Source of the DNA: Negativibacillus sp.
GTDB taxonomy: Bacteria > Bacillota > Clostridia > Oscillospirales > Ruminococcaceae
Reading direction: 5' to 3'
DNA length: 30,875 bases
Assembly (NCBI GenBank): GCA_020024325.1
Contig: JAHHTY010000020.1
Coordinates: 1-30,875 of the forward strand
The notes under the pieces were generated by a model. It saw only the letters and a list, made by a program, of their open reading frames with translations, was not told where the DNA came from and did no database searches. This document shows positions 1 to 6,660 of the stretch, piece by piece. Within the stretch, counting starts at the first letter, position 1. The number at the start of each line of letters is the position of its first letter. Position numbers and translations under genes: made by a program.

Positions 1-138
1 ATTCCAAATTGGAAACAAAATTCATTGATGTTCACTGCAAGTAAAATAGCGATATGGAAAATCATCGATTTATCTACATAATTCTGCTAATAAAACATTT
101 ATAAAAAATAAGAAAAGCAGGGATGTCCTTTGTCCTCC

Positions 139-663
139 TTATTTTGTGTTATAATAAAATTGATTCAGCATTAGGTGAGTGACCAGATAAATCAAGTTTT
201 TGCACCGGTCGGATATATTTAAATATTGTTCGGGATTATCATAAAAATACATTACTCTATTGGGAGAAGTATCTAAGCAGCAACCGCTGTCCGGATAATT
301 AAAGTTTGCCGTTGCTCTTTCGATTTTTTCTTCTACGCTGAAATTTTCTTGCTCATAATTAAATGAACCATGTTTGAAAACAATATACTCACCTTCGGGA
401 ACCTCAACCACCTGCATCTGTGATGGTACTTCATCGATATAATCAAAGGGAAGACGCACACCCCAACATTCTGTACGAGAAATTCCCCAGTCACGCAGCC
501 TGCTATACGGATCATTTATATATGCCATAATTTGACCGCTTGTGCAGTTTGCTCCACTTCCGCCGTCATCATCTAATTTATTCTTAATGCTGTCAAATAA
601 TCCGCAAATTGTTTCATAATCCTGCCCCGGAATAAGATTTTGCTTTTGGCAAAATTCTAATAT
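139..663 (-). pseudogene. Remnant of a GyrI-like effector-binding domain (AraC-family regulator C-terminus), truncated and frameshifted
   Basis: The minus frame is open from an in-frame TGA at 664-666 down to 139. From the ATG at 528 it would give 129 residues. The sequence resembles the C-terminal ligand-binding (GyrI-like) domain of AraC-type regulators, with stretches such as WGVRLPFDY, EVPEGEYIVFKHGSFNYEQEN and RVMYFYDNPEQY. After PEQY the annotated frame turns into unrelated residues. The next frame continues with KYIRPVQKLDL and stops at 149-151, which is how this family normally ends. This points to loss of one base in the T/A run near 216-222. No helix-turn-helix region fits upstream, because the plus-strand gene begins about 130 bp away. 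The domain assignment is from recall of the family, and the broken reading frame is seen directly. It could also be a short standalone effector-binding protein that has decayed. Confidence 0.6.
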
Positions 664-692
664 TCATTCCTTAAAATAAAACAGGAAAATCC

Positions 693-710
693 GATGCGAT
701 AGATGCGATA
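693..710. repeat. Perfect 9-bp tandem duplication
   Basis: GATGCGATA occurs twice back to back (693-701 and 702-710), in the AT-rich gap between the decayed gene and the YlmC-like gene. The rest of 664-782 is AT-rich. I see no clear sigma-A promoter there, although some promoter for the following gene is expected in it. Confidence 0.6.
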
Positions 711-791
711 AATTAAAAGTAAAGAAGATAGCATTTTTTAATTTTTTTATGAATAAAATATCTTATCTGATTATAAGGGCAGGTGAGCTGG

Positions 792-1055
792 GTGCTGTGC
801 CGCATCAACGATTTTAAGTATAAAGATGTCGTCAATTCAGCCGACGGGGTAAGGCTCGGCTATGTGGGAGATGTGGAACTGGATACGCAAAGTGCCGCTT
901 TGACGGCGATTGTGATTCACGGAAGATATCGCTTGTTCGGCTTGCTGGGTAGGGAAGAGGATACGGTCATTCCTTGGGAAAATATCGAAGTGATAGGAGA
1001 AGATACCATCCTTGTCAGTTGTCCGCCGAAGGTAAAACGCAGATATCGCGGATAG
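792..1055 (+). CDS. YlmC/YmxH family PRC-barrel protein
   Basis: This small protein of about 87 residues resembles the YlmC/YmxH family of Firmicutes, often annotated as sporulation proteins. It is a single PRC-barrel-like beta domain, with the conserved stretches GVRLGYVGDVELD, FGLLGREEDTVIPWENI and IGEDTILV. Family members usually begin M-[LV]-C-R-I-x-D, which fits the GTG at 792. The sequence AGGTGA at 781-786 is a good anti-16S match in front of it. A GTG at 783 would add three residues (MSW) but has a poorer ribosome site. The biochemical role of the family is unknown. It stands alone between a decayed minus-strand gene and the rpsB promoter, and no terminator with a T-run follows it. 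Confidence 0.85.
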   Translation: MLCRINDFKYKDVVNSADGVRLGYVGDVELDTQSAALTAIVIHGRYRLFGLLGREEDTVIPWENIEVIGEDTILVSCPPKVKRRYRG

Positions 1056-1154
1056 AATTTTGTTCTACCTAAACAAAAGCGGTAAGAGAAATATGTTAGC
1101 TCAACAGCACAACGTCAAAAAGAGAAAAAGCGGCTTTATCCGCCAAAAAATCCC

Positions 1155-1183
1155 TTGCAATTTTTGTTTGCCTTTGATATAAT
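1155..1183 (+). promoter_or_regulatory. Sigma-A promoter of the rpsB operon
   Basis: TTGCAA at 1155-1160, a 17-bp spacer and a perfect TATAAT at 1178-1183 preceded by TGA, which makes an extended -10. This is one of the strongest promoters in the window, as expected for a ribosomal protein operon. Transcription should begin near 1190, leaving a 5' leader of about 200 nt before rpsB. Confidence 0.85.
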
Positions 1184-1189
1184 AGTCGG

Positions 1190-1391
1190 GAGCGGGAAAA
1201 GAGGAAGAAAATATTCCCTTTGCCGTATCTTAATAACACACGTTTTGAATTGACCGAATGGTGCCGACAGGCAAACAGGCGACCTGCATTTTTTGCGGGC
1301 AGGATAATCGACCGAGCCCATTGGCGGTTATCCTTCGGAATTTCGGTAAAGCGTTCAAGACGGAGGTTTTAACCTTAAGGAGGACTTTAAC
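1190..1391 (+). promoter_or_regulatory. Long structured rpsB 5' leader, possible S2 autoregulatory RNA
   Basis: The leader contains CCTGC (1283-1287) that can pair with GCAGG (1299-1303). It also contains GGATAA (1302-1307) that can pair with TTATCC (1328-1333), with an inner CCG/CGG pair (1312-1314 with 1325-1327). The two helices share G1302-G1303, so they compete at their junction or stack closely. GGTTTTAACC (1365-1374) and CCTTAAGG (1373-1380) lie directly before and across the AAGGAGG ribosome site at 1377-1383. Ribosomal protein leaders are often autoregulated, but I do not recognise a named family here and regulation by S2 is inference. Confidence 0.45.
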
Positions 1392-2123
1392 ATGGGCGTA
1401 GTATCTATGAAACAGCTGCTTGAAGCAGGCGTACACTTTGGTCACCAGACCCGCAGATGGAATCCTAAGATGGCAAGATACATCTTCACCGAAAGAAACG
1501 GTATCTACATCATCGACCTGCAGAAAACAGTAAAGAAACTCGAAGAAGCTTATATGTTCGTTCGCGAAGTAGCTGCTAACGGCGACAATGTACTGTTTGT
1601 TGGTACCAAAAAACAGGCTGGCGAATCCATCAAAGAAGAAGCAGAGCGTGCAGGCGCACACTATGTAAACGCTAGATGGCTGGGCGGTATGATGACCAAC
1701 TTCAAAACCATCCGTCGCAGAATCCAGAGATTGGAACAGCTGCACAAAATGGAAGAAGACGGCACATTCGAGCGTCTGCCAAAGAAAGAAGTTGCTAAAC
1801 TCGAGCTTGAAATCGAAAAGCTTGAAAAATACCTTGGCGGTATCAAAACTATGGACAAGCTGCCGGGCGCACTGTTCATCGTTGACCCAAGAAAAGAAAG
1901 AATCGCTGTTGCCGAAGCTAAGAAACTGGGTATTCCACTGGTTGCTATCGTTGACACAAACTGCGATCCAGATGAAATCGACTATGTAATTCCAGGTAAT
2001 GATGACGCTATCCGTGCAGTAAAACTGATTGCCGGTACAATGGCTGACGCTATCATCGAAGGCAGACAGGGCGCTCAGAACGCTGCTGAAGCTTCTGATG
2101 AAGAAAAAAACGACGCTGAATAA
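1392..2123 (+). CDS. rpsB: 30S ribosomal protein S2
   Basis: Component of the small ribosomal subunit, bound late in assembly on the 30S body near S1 sites. The 243-residue product shows the S2 signatures: LLEAGVHFGHQTRRWNPKM at the N-terminus, IYIIDLQKT, FVGTKKQA, NARWLGGMMTNF and the C-terminal PGALFIVDPRKE and DTNCDPD motifs. A charged alpha-helical region (about 115-150) carries the usual coiled-coil insertion. The C-terminus ends in an acidic Ala/Glu/Asp tail. The ATG at 1392 follows AAGGAGG (1377-1383) with 8-nt spacing. It is first gene of the rpsB-tsf unit behind a strong promoter and long leader, and is followed by an intergenic terminator-type hairpin before tsf. Confidence 0.98.
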   Translation: MGVVSMKQLLEAGVHFGHQTRRWNPKMARYIFTERNGIYIIDLQKTVKKLEEAYMFVREVAANGDNVLFVGTKKQAGESIKEEAERAGAHYVNARWLGGMMTNFKTIRRRIQRLEQLHKMEEDGTFERLPKKEVAKLELEIEKLEKYLGGIKTMDKLPGALFIVDPRKERIAVAEAKKLGIPLVAIVDTNCDPDEIDYVIPGNDDAIRAVKLIAGTMADAIIEGRQGAQNAAEASDEEKNDAE

Positions 2124-2150
2124 TTAACGTCAAACAGTTGGAAGTTACCG

Positions 2151-2183
2151 GTCCCGACAGGGATTCTCTGTCGGGACTTTTTT
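2151..2183 (+). terminator. Intrinsic terminator/attenuator between rpsB and tsf
   Basis: The perfect 10-bp stem GTCCCGACAG (2151-2160) pairs with CTGTCGGGAC (2168-2177) around a 7-nt loop, followed by six T (2178-2183). It is canonical in form. tsf starts only 36 nt further on and no separate promoter is evident, so partial readthrough must feed tsf. Confidence 0.85.
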
Positions 2184-2219
2184 AAAAAACAAACAAATTT
2201 TAGTTTGGAGGAATTGAAC

Positions 2220-3128
2220 ATGGCATTTACAGCTCAGGACGTAAAAGCACTGCGTGAAATCACCGGTTGCGGTATGATGGAATGTAAAAAAGCACTGACA
2301 GAAGCAGAAGGCGATCAGGAAAAAGCAATCGAACTTCTTCGTGAAAGAGGTCTGGCTGCCGCTGCTAAAAAAGCAGGCCGTATTGCTGCCGAAGGTGTTG
2401 TTAAAGCATATGTTGACACTGCAAAGAAAGTTGGCGTTGTAATCGAAGTTAACGCCGAAACCGACATCGTTGCAAAGAATGCCGATTTCCAGGCATTTGT
2501 TGATCCCTGCGCACAGACAGTAGTAGAAGCAAATCCGGCTGATGTTGATGCTCTGAATGCAGCAAAAGCTGTTGGCAGCGACATGACCATTGCCGATCTG
2601 ACTACAGAAAAAATTCAGACTATCGGTGAAAACATCAAAATCAGACGTTTCGTTCGTTACGAAGGCGACGTTGCTACCTACATCCATGCAGGCGGCAGCA
2701 TCGGCGTTATGGTTAAATTCGATACCGATGTAGCTGATAAAGAAGGCTTTGAAGAGTACGGTAAAGATGTTGCTATGCAGATTGCAGCAGCAAACCCAAC
2801 CTACCTCAACGAATCCGAAGTTCCGGCTGAAATTCTGGAAAAAGAAAAAGAAATCCTCAAAGTTCAGGCTATCAACGAAGGCAAACCGGAAGCTATCGCT
2901 GAAAAAATGGTTCAGGGTAGAATCAAAAAATTCTACAAAGAAAACTGCCTGATCGACCAGGAATTCATCAAAGACGGCGACCAGACTATCAAGTCTTTCA
3001 CCGAAGCAAAAGCAAAAGAGCTGGGCGGCAAAATCGAAATTCTCTCCTTTGTTCGTTTTGAAAAAGGCGAAGGTCTTGAGAAGAAAGTTGACGATTTCGC
3101 AAGCGAAGTTGCAAGCATGATGAAATAA
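2220..3128 (+). CDS. tsf: Translation elongation factor Ts
   Basis: EF-Ts is the nucleotide exchange factor that regenerates EF-Tu-GTP from EF-Tu-GDP. The 302-residue product has the N-terminal UBA-like domain with LREITGCGMMECKKAL. The core follows, with VEVNAETDIVAKN-type sequence (here IEVNAETDIVAKNADF, where many homologues have TDFVAKN), and the C-terminal dimerisation/EF-Tu contact region. The ATG at 2220 is chosen because GGAGG at 2207-2211 lies 8 nt upstream and MAFTAQDVKALRE matches the normal N-terminus. A TTG at 2205 would sit upstream of this ribosome site. The gene follows rpsB behind an intercistronic hairpin and is closed by its own terminator at 3155-3189. Confidence 0.98.
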   Translation: MAFTAQDVKALREITGCGMMECKKALTEAEGDQEKAIELLRERGLAAAAKKAGRIAAEGVVKAYVDTAKKVGVVIEVNAETDIVAKNADFQAFVDPCAQTVVEANPADVDALNAAKAVGSDMTIADLTTEKIQTIGENIKIRRFVRYEGDVATYIHAGGSIGVMVKFDTDVADKEGFEEYGKDVAMQIAAANPTYLNESEVPAEILEKEKEILKVQAINEGKPEAIAEKMVQGRIKKFYKENCLIDQEFIKDGDQTIKSFTEAKAKELGGKIEILSFVRFEKGEGLEKKVDDFASEVASMMK

Positions 3129-3154
3129 GAACCGTTTTAAATCGGTTTGTATAA

Positions 3155-3189
3155 GGGTACAAGTTTATATAAGCTTGTACCCTCTTTTT
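3155..3189 (+). terminator. Rho-independent terminator after tsf
   Basis: GGGTACAAG (3155-3163) pairs perfectly with CTTGTACCC (3174-3182). The loop is TTTATATAAG and TCTTTTT follows. It closes the rpsB-tsf unit before the separate pyrH promoter. Confidence 0.9.
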
Positions 3190-3260
3190 ATGCACAAAGA
3201 AAATAAGATAAGTCTTTTCTTTAAAATGTCTGCGAAATTTTATCGAACGAAAAAAAGGTC

Positions 3261-3289
3261 TTTACATTGGCAAAAAGTTACGGTAAAAT
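3261..3289 (+). promoter_or_regulatory. Probable sigma-A promoter for pyrH-frr and downstream genes
   Basis: TTTACA (3261-3266), a 17-bp spacer and TAAAAT (3284-3289), located 70 bp after the tsf terminator and about 70 bp before the pyrH start. Both hexamers match the consensus in most positions. It is the only good candidate in this gap. Confidence 0.6.
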
Positions 3290-3361
3290 AGTAGATATAA
3301 ATAAAAGATGTTGCCAAACTGTCGGACACAGATGGTTAAAATATATTGGGAGTGAAAAAAT

Positions 3362-4057
3362 ATGTATAAGCGTGTGCTTATCAAGCTTAGCGGGGAAGCG
3401 CTTGCAGGAGATAAGAAAACAGGTTTGGACTATGAGGTTGTTCAGTCTATCTGCTCCAGTATTAAAAAGATTTATGATTTGGGCACAGAGATAGCAATTG
3501 TTGTTGGCGGTGGAAATTTCTGGAGAGGTCGCAGCAGCGGAAATATGGACCGCACAAGAGCCGACCATATCGGAATGTTGGCAACCGTTATGAACTCTTT
3601 GGCTTTGGCGGATGCCTTGGAACAGGTTGGATGCGATGTTCGTGTTCAGACGGCAATTTCCATGCAGCAAGTTGCAGAGCCCTATATCCGCAACCGCGCT
3701 GTTCGTCATCTGCAGAAAAACAGAATTGTTATTTTCGGATGCGGAACAGGAAACCCTTTCTTCTCCACCGATACAGCGGCTGCTTTGCGTGCGGCAGAGA
3801 TTGATGCCCAGATTATTTTGAAGGCAACTATGGTTGATGGCGTTTACGACAGTGATCCGCATAAAAACCCGGATGCTGTTCGTTATCAAAATATTTCTTT
3901 TGATGAAGTTCTTGCAAAACAGCTCGCCGTTATGGATATGACTGCATTCTCAATGTGCAGAGATAACCATATTCCTGTACTGGTGTTCAGTTTGGAGGAC
4001 TCGGACAATATCTTGCGTGCGGTTAAAGAAGAAGATATTGGTACTCTTGTAAAATAA
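3362..4057 (+). CDS. pyrH: UMP kinase (uridylate kinase)
   Basis: Bacterial UMP kinase phosphorylates UMP to UDP with ATP. It belongs to the amino-acid-kinase fold family and is usually a hexamer. The 231-residue product has the N-terminal RVLIKLSGEALAG substrate loop, VVGGGNFWRGR, the RADHIGMLATVMNSLALADAL helix, ATMVDGVYDSDP and the C-terminal MCRDNHIPVLVF strand. All are diagnostic of PyrH rather than other kinases. The ATG at 3362 follows GGGAG (3348-3352). The pyrH-frr pair after rpsB-tsf is the classical bacterial order. UDP made here feeds RNA and UDP-sugar cell-wall precursors. Confidence 0.97.
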   Translation: MYKRVLIKLSGEALAGDKKTGLDYEVVQSICSSIKKIYDLGTEIAIVVGGGNFWRGRSSGNMDRTRADHIGMLATVMNSLALADALEQVGCDVRVQTAISMQQVAEPYIRNRAVRHLQKNRIVIFGCGTGNPFFSTDTAAALRAAEIDAQIILKATMVDGVYDSDPHKNPDAVRYQNISFDEVLAKQLAVMDMTAFSMCRDNHIPVLVFSLEDSDNILRAVKEEDIGTLVK

Positions 4058-4109
4058 CAATCGGAATGAAATTGATTTGCTGAAGTTTTTCAGCAGAATG
4101 GAGGATTAT

Positions 4110-4664
4110 ATGAAAGCACAGTACAAAGAAATCGAAGAAAAAATGAATAAATCCCTTGATGCGCTGTACAGAGAGTTCGGTACAATCCGCGCAGGTAAGG
4201 CATCTCCATCTGTTTTGGACCGTGTAAGCGTCGACTACTATGGGGCAGCTACCCCAATCCAGCAGTTGGCAACAATCTCTACTGCTGATGCAAGAACTCT
4301 GGTAATTCAGCCATGGGATAAATCTACCCTCAAACTCATCAATAAAGCAATTCAGGCTTCTGATATCGGCATCAATCCAACAGATGACGGTTCTGTAATT
4401 CGCCTCATCTTCCCATCCCCAACAGAAGAACGCCGTAAAGAGCTTTGCAAACAGGTATCTAAAGAGGGAGAAGGCGCAAAAGTAGCAATTCGCAATATCC
4501 GTCGTGATGCTGTTGATAAATTTAAAGCACAGAAAAAAGCAAACGAAATCTCCGAAGACGATTTAAAAGATGCAGAAAAAGATATTCAGGATTTAACAGA
4601 TAAATTTGTTAAGATGATTGAAAAAGCTGTTAAAGATAAAGAACAAGAGGTAATGTCCCTGTAA
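4110..4664 (+). CDS. frr: Ribosome recycling factor
   Basis: RRF splits post-termination ribosomes together with EF-G. The 184-residue product is the usual family length (about 185). It has the L-shaped two-domain pattern: helices at both ends (IEEKMNKSLDALYREFGTIR at the start, the KDAEKDIQDLTDKFVKMI region at the end) and the central beta domain with VDYYGAATPIQQLATI. IRNIRRDAVDKFK is conserved. The ATG at 4110 is chosen because GGAGG at 4100-4104 lies 5 nt before it. In-frame upstream starts (TTG 4077, ATG 4098) lie at or before that ribosome site. It follows pyrH by 52 nt without a terminator, so the two are co-transcribed. Confidence 0.97.
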   Translation: MKAQYKEIEEKMNKSLDALYREFGTIRAGKASPSVLDRVSVDYYGAATPIQQLATISTADARTLVIQPWDKSTLKLINKAIQASDIGINPTDDGSVIRLIFPSPTEERRKELCKQVSKEGEGAKVAIRNIRRDAVDKFKAQKKANEISEDDLKDAEKDIQDLTDKFVKMIEKAVKDKEQEVMSL

Positions 4665-4696
4665 TGCAGCTGCAAAAAGGACTGCAGAAAATGCAA

Positions 4697-4730
4697 AGCC
4701 AGGTATCGCTGTGCGGTGCCTGGCTCTTTT
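4697..4730 (+). terminator. Terminator-type hairpin between frr and uppS
   Basis: A 13-bp uninterrupted helix with two G-T wobbles is formed by AGCCAGGTATCGC (4697-4709) and its partner ending GCCTGGCT (4725) around a TGT loop, followed by CTTTT. The T-run is short, so readthrough is likely. The uppS start is only 23 nt downstream, which leaves no space for a separate promoter. Confidence 0.7.
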
Positions 4731-4753
4731 AAAAAGATAGGAGAAGAACCGAG

Positions 4754-5479
4754 ATGGCAAACAACCAACCCTTGCAGACCGATTTGCCGGAACATATTGG
4801 AATTATTATGGACGGAAACGGTCGTTGGGCAAAAAAAAGAGGCCTTCCACGCAACTATGGGCATCGGGAAGGAGCAAAAACTTTCCGAAAAATCGTGGAA
4901 TATTGCAGCAAAATAGGTCTGCATTATTTAACAGTATATGCCTTTTCCACCGAAAACTGGAAGCGACCGAAAGATGAAATAGATTCTATCATGGAATTGC
5001 TGGAGCAATATATTGATGATGCCTTTGCCCACCGGAATAAAGATGATAATGTCAGAACAAAATTTATCGGAGATATGAGCGCTTTAAGCCCTGTGCTTCA
5101 GGAAAAAATTGCTCGAATCGAAAAAGTAGGGGAAGGAAAACAGGGACTTTTGGTGAATGTAGCCCTCAACTATGGCGGGAGAAACGAGATTGTTCACGCT
5201 GTAAAACAACTGGGAGAAAAGATAAAATCAGGGGAAATTTCACCTGACCAAATTGATGAACAATCTATCGGCAACCATCTTTATACAGTTGGTCAACCGG
5301 ACCCGGATTTGATTATTCGACCAAGCGGTGAAGAGCGTTTGTCAAATTTTTTAATTTGGCAGGCAGCTTATTCGGAATTTGTATTTATGGATGTTCTTTG
5401 GCCGGATTTTACATCAGACCATCTTGATCAGGCAATTTATACCTTTCGGCAACGAAATCGACGTTTTGGCGGGGTTTAG
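4754..5479 (+). CDS. uppS: Isoprenyl transferase (undecaprenyl diphosphate synthase family)
   Basis: This cis-prenyltransferase condenses isopentenyl diphosphate onto farnesyl diphosphate to build the undecaprenyl lipid carrier for peptidoglycan synthesis. The 241-residue product has HIGIIMDGNGRWAKKRG with the catalytic Asp at residue 20, GHREGAKTFRKIV, YAFSTENWKRP, and the C-terminal diphosphate-binding motif. The motif reads IIRPSGEERLSNFLIWQ, where many homologues have RTSGE. FMDVLWPDF completes the family signature. The ATG at 4754 is preceded by AGGAGA (4739-4744). It lies between frr and cdsA, and its substrate comes from the MEP pathway whose enzymes Dxr and IspG are encoded downstream in the same string. 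Confidence 0.96.
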   Translation: MANNQPLQTDLPEHIGIIMDGNGRWAKKRGLPRNYGHREGAKTFRKIVEYCSKIGLHYLTVYAFSTENWKRPKDEIDSIMELLEQYIDDAFAHRNKDDNVRTKFIGDMSALSPVLQEKIARIEKVGEGKQGLLVNVALNYGGRNEIVHAVKQLGEKIKSGEISPDQIDEQSIGNHLYTVGQPDPDLIIRPSGEERLSNFLIWQAAYSEFVFMDVLWPDFTSDHLDQAIYTFRQRNRRFGGV

Positions 5480-5579
5480 TCGGAAGGAAATTGGATAAAA
5501 AGAATATCTTTGGAGAGGAAAACATATCTTGTAGCGAGAAAAAGAATCCGCAACAAGGTAAATGAATGGAGAGGTTTTA

Positions 5580-6422
5580 GTGAAAACACGAGTGCTTTCT
5601 GCTGCTGTCGGAATTGTTCTGCTGATTGCTGTACTCAACTTTTTTCAGACACCGATCTTAAACATTGCAATTATGCTGATTGCATTGATTGCAATGCACG
5701 AGTTTTTAACAGCGACAAAAATAAGTCATAATTATCTGCTGTCTGCAATGGCTTTTGCCGTAACAGCAGTGTTCCCTTTTGTACCAATGCAGAAGGAGAT
5801 GAATCTTCTTCCCCTGTTTTTATTGCCGTATATTGCAATGCTGTTTCTGGTTTTGTTGAAAACCCATCAGGATACCGGAGTAGAAGATATTGCCCTGACC
5901 TTTATGATGAGTATCGGGATACCGTTATCTTTATCGGCAGCAATATATTTAAGGGATAATAACGGTCATGCAATGGGAATGTTTTATCTGTTAATGGCGC
6001 TCACCTGTGCATGGTTTAGCGATAGCGGCGCTTATTTTGTGGGCAGAGCATTTGGAAAACATAAGTTGTGCCCTTTGGTCAGCCCGCATAAAACAGTGGA
6101 AGGTCTGATAGGAGGACTTTTAACCTGTGTTTTGCTGAATCTGCTGTCAGCATTCGGCTATCAAAAGGTTTGTATCATGATGGGGGTTGAGTTAAATATC
6201 AATTTCCTTCGCTTGGCTGTCATCTCTCTGTTTGCTTCTCTGATTAGCGTATTGGGTGATTTAAGCTTCTCGATGATTAAACGGCAATTTGACATTAAAG
6301 ATTTTGGCAAGATTATGCCGGGACACGGCGGTGTTTTGGATCGGTTCGATAGCGTTCTGTTCACACTTCCTTTTGTTTATGCAACCACTTTATGCTTCCC
6401 GGTTTGCAGCATTGTCGGCTGA
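5580..6422 (+). CDS. cdsA: Phosphatidate cytidylyltransferase
   Basis: CdsA makes CDP-diacylglycerol from CTP and phosphatidic acid at the membrane, the branch point of phospholipid synthesis. The product of about 280 residues has multiple hydrophobic segments. It ends with the full CDP-alcohol signature: SMIKRQFDIKDFGKIMPGHG followed by GVLDRFDS, containing the catalytic K-D and D-R-x-D residues. I prefer the GTG at 5580 (MKTRVLSAAVGIVLL) because GGAGAGG (5568-5574) is 5 nt upstream. An ATG at 5562 would add MNGEVL but has only a weak AAGGT close by. The 100-nt gap after uppS contains a second TGGAGAGG copy but no convincing gene. Confidence 0.95.
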   Translation: MKTRVLSAAVGIVLLIAVLNFFQTPILNIAIMLIALIAMHEFLTATKISHNYLLSAMAFAVTAVFPFVPMQKEMNLLPLFLLPYIAMLFLVLLKTHQDTGVEDIALTFMMSIGIPLSLSAAIYLRDNNGHAMGMFYLLMALTCAWFSDSGAYFVGRAFGKHKLCPLVSPHKTVEGLIGGLLTCVLLNLLSAFGYQKVCIMMGVELNINFLRLAVISLFASLISVLGDLSFSMIKRQFDIKDFGKIMPGHGGVLDRFDSVLFTLPFVYATTLCFPVCSIVG

Positions 6423-6446
6423 TGTTTTTAAAAAAGTATTAGTAAA

Positions 6447-6500
6447 AAAGGTGCTTTTTCGGAATTTTTCAAAAGAATTTTCCAATAAAAAGGCACCTTT
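6447..6500 (+). terminator. Long hairpin after cdsA, probable terminator
   Basis: AAAGGTGCTTTTT (from 6447) can pair with AAAAAGGCACCTTT (to 6500), giving about 13 bp including one G-T wobble. A further internal GGAA/TTCC helix sits in the loop. The T-run after the stem is short (TTTC), so its strength is uncertain. The about 160 bp that follow, to dxr, hold a likely new promoter. Confidence 0.6.
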
Positions 6501-6585
6501 CATACTGAAAAGACGCTTTTTTCCCCTGTTTATTTAAACGGAAAATAAACCGAAAAACCTACATCATTTTCTTTTTTCTGAAATT

Positions 6586-6617
6586 TTAACATACTCGTAA
6601 AAAATACATGATATACT
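6586..6617 (+). promoter_or_regulatory. Possible extended -10 promoter for dxr-rseP-ispG
   Basis: TATACT (6612-6617) is preceded by TGA, giving an extended -10 element. The upstream -35 is poor (TTAACA at 6586-6591 would need a 20-bp spacer), so the call rests mainly on the -10. The position fits a start site about 35 nt before the dxr ATG. Confidence 0.45.
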
Positions 6618-6660
6618 GGTTTAGATAGCTAAAAATAATTTGAGTCAAAAGAGGGATTCA

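Noticed and set aside
1..138. Possible gene or regulatory element at the left edge
   Set aside because: AT-rich, with no open frame of useful length, no promoter pair or hairpin with a T-run that I could support.
1131..1146. GCGG/CCGC hairpin with T-run on the minus strand
   Set aside because: Only 4-5 bp, and there is no minus-strand gene ending there; on the plus strand no T-run follows.
2205..2219. Upstream TTG start for tsf
   Set aside because: It begins before the GGAGG ribosome site that serves the ATG at 2220 and would add five non-conserved residues.
3278..3889. 203-codon open frame on the minus strand opposite pyrH
   Set aside because: Fully overlaps the well supported pyrH gene, has no recognisable protein pattern and no ribosome site; a shadow frame.
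5510..5731. 73-codon frame between and into cdsA
   Set aside because: Starts with TTG without a ribosome site and runs into cdsA in another frame; composition is cysteine-rich shadow sequence.
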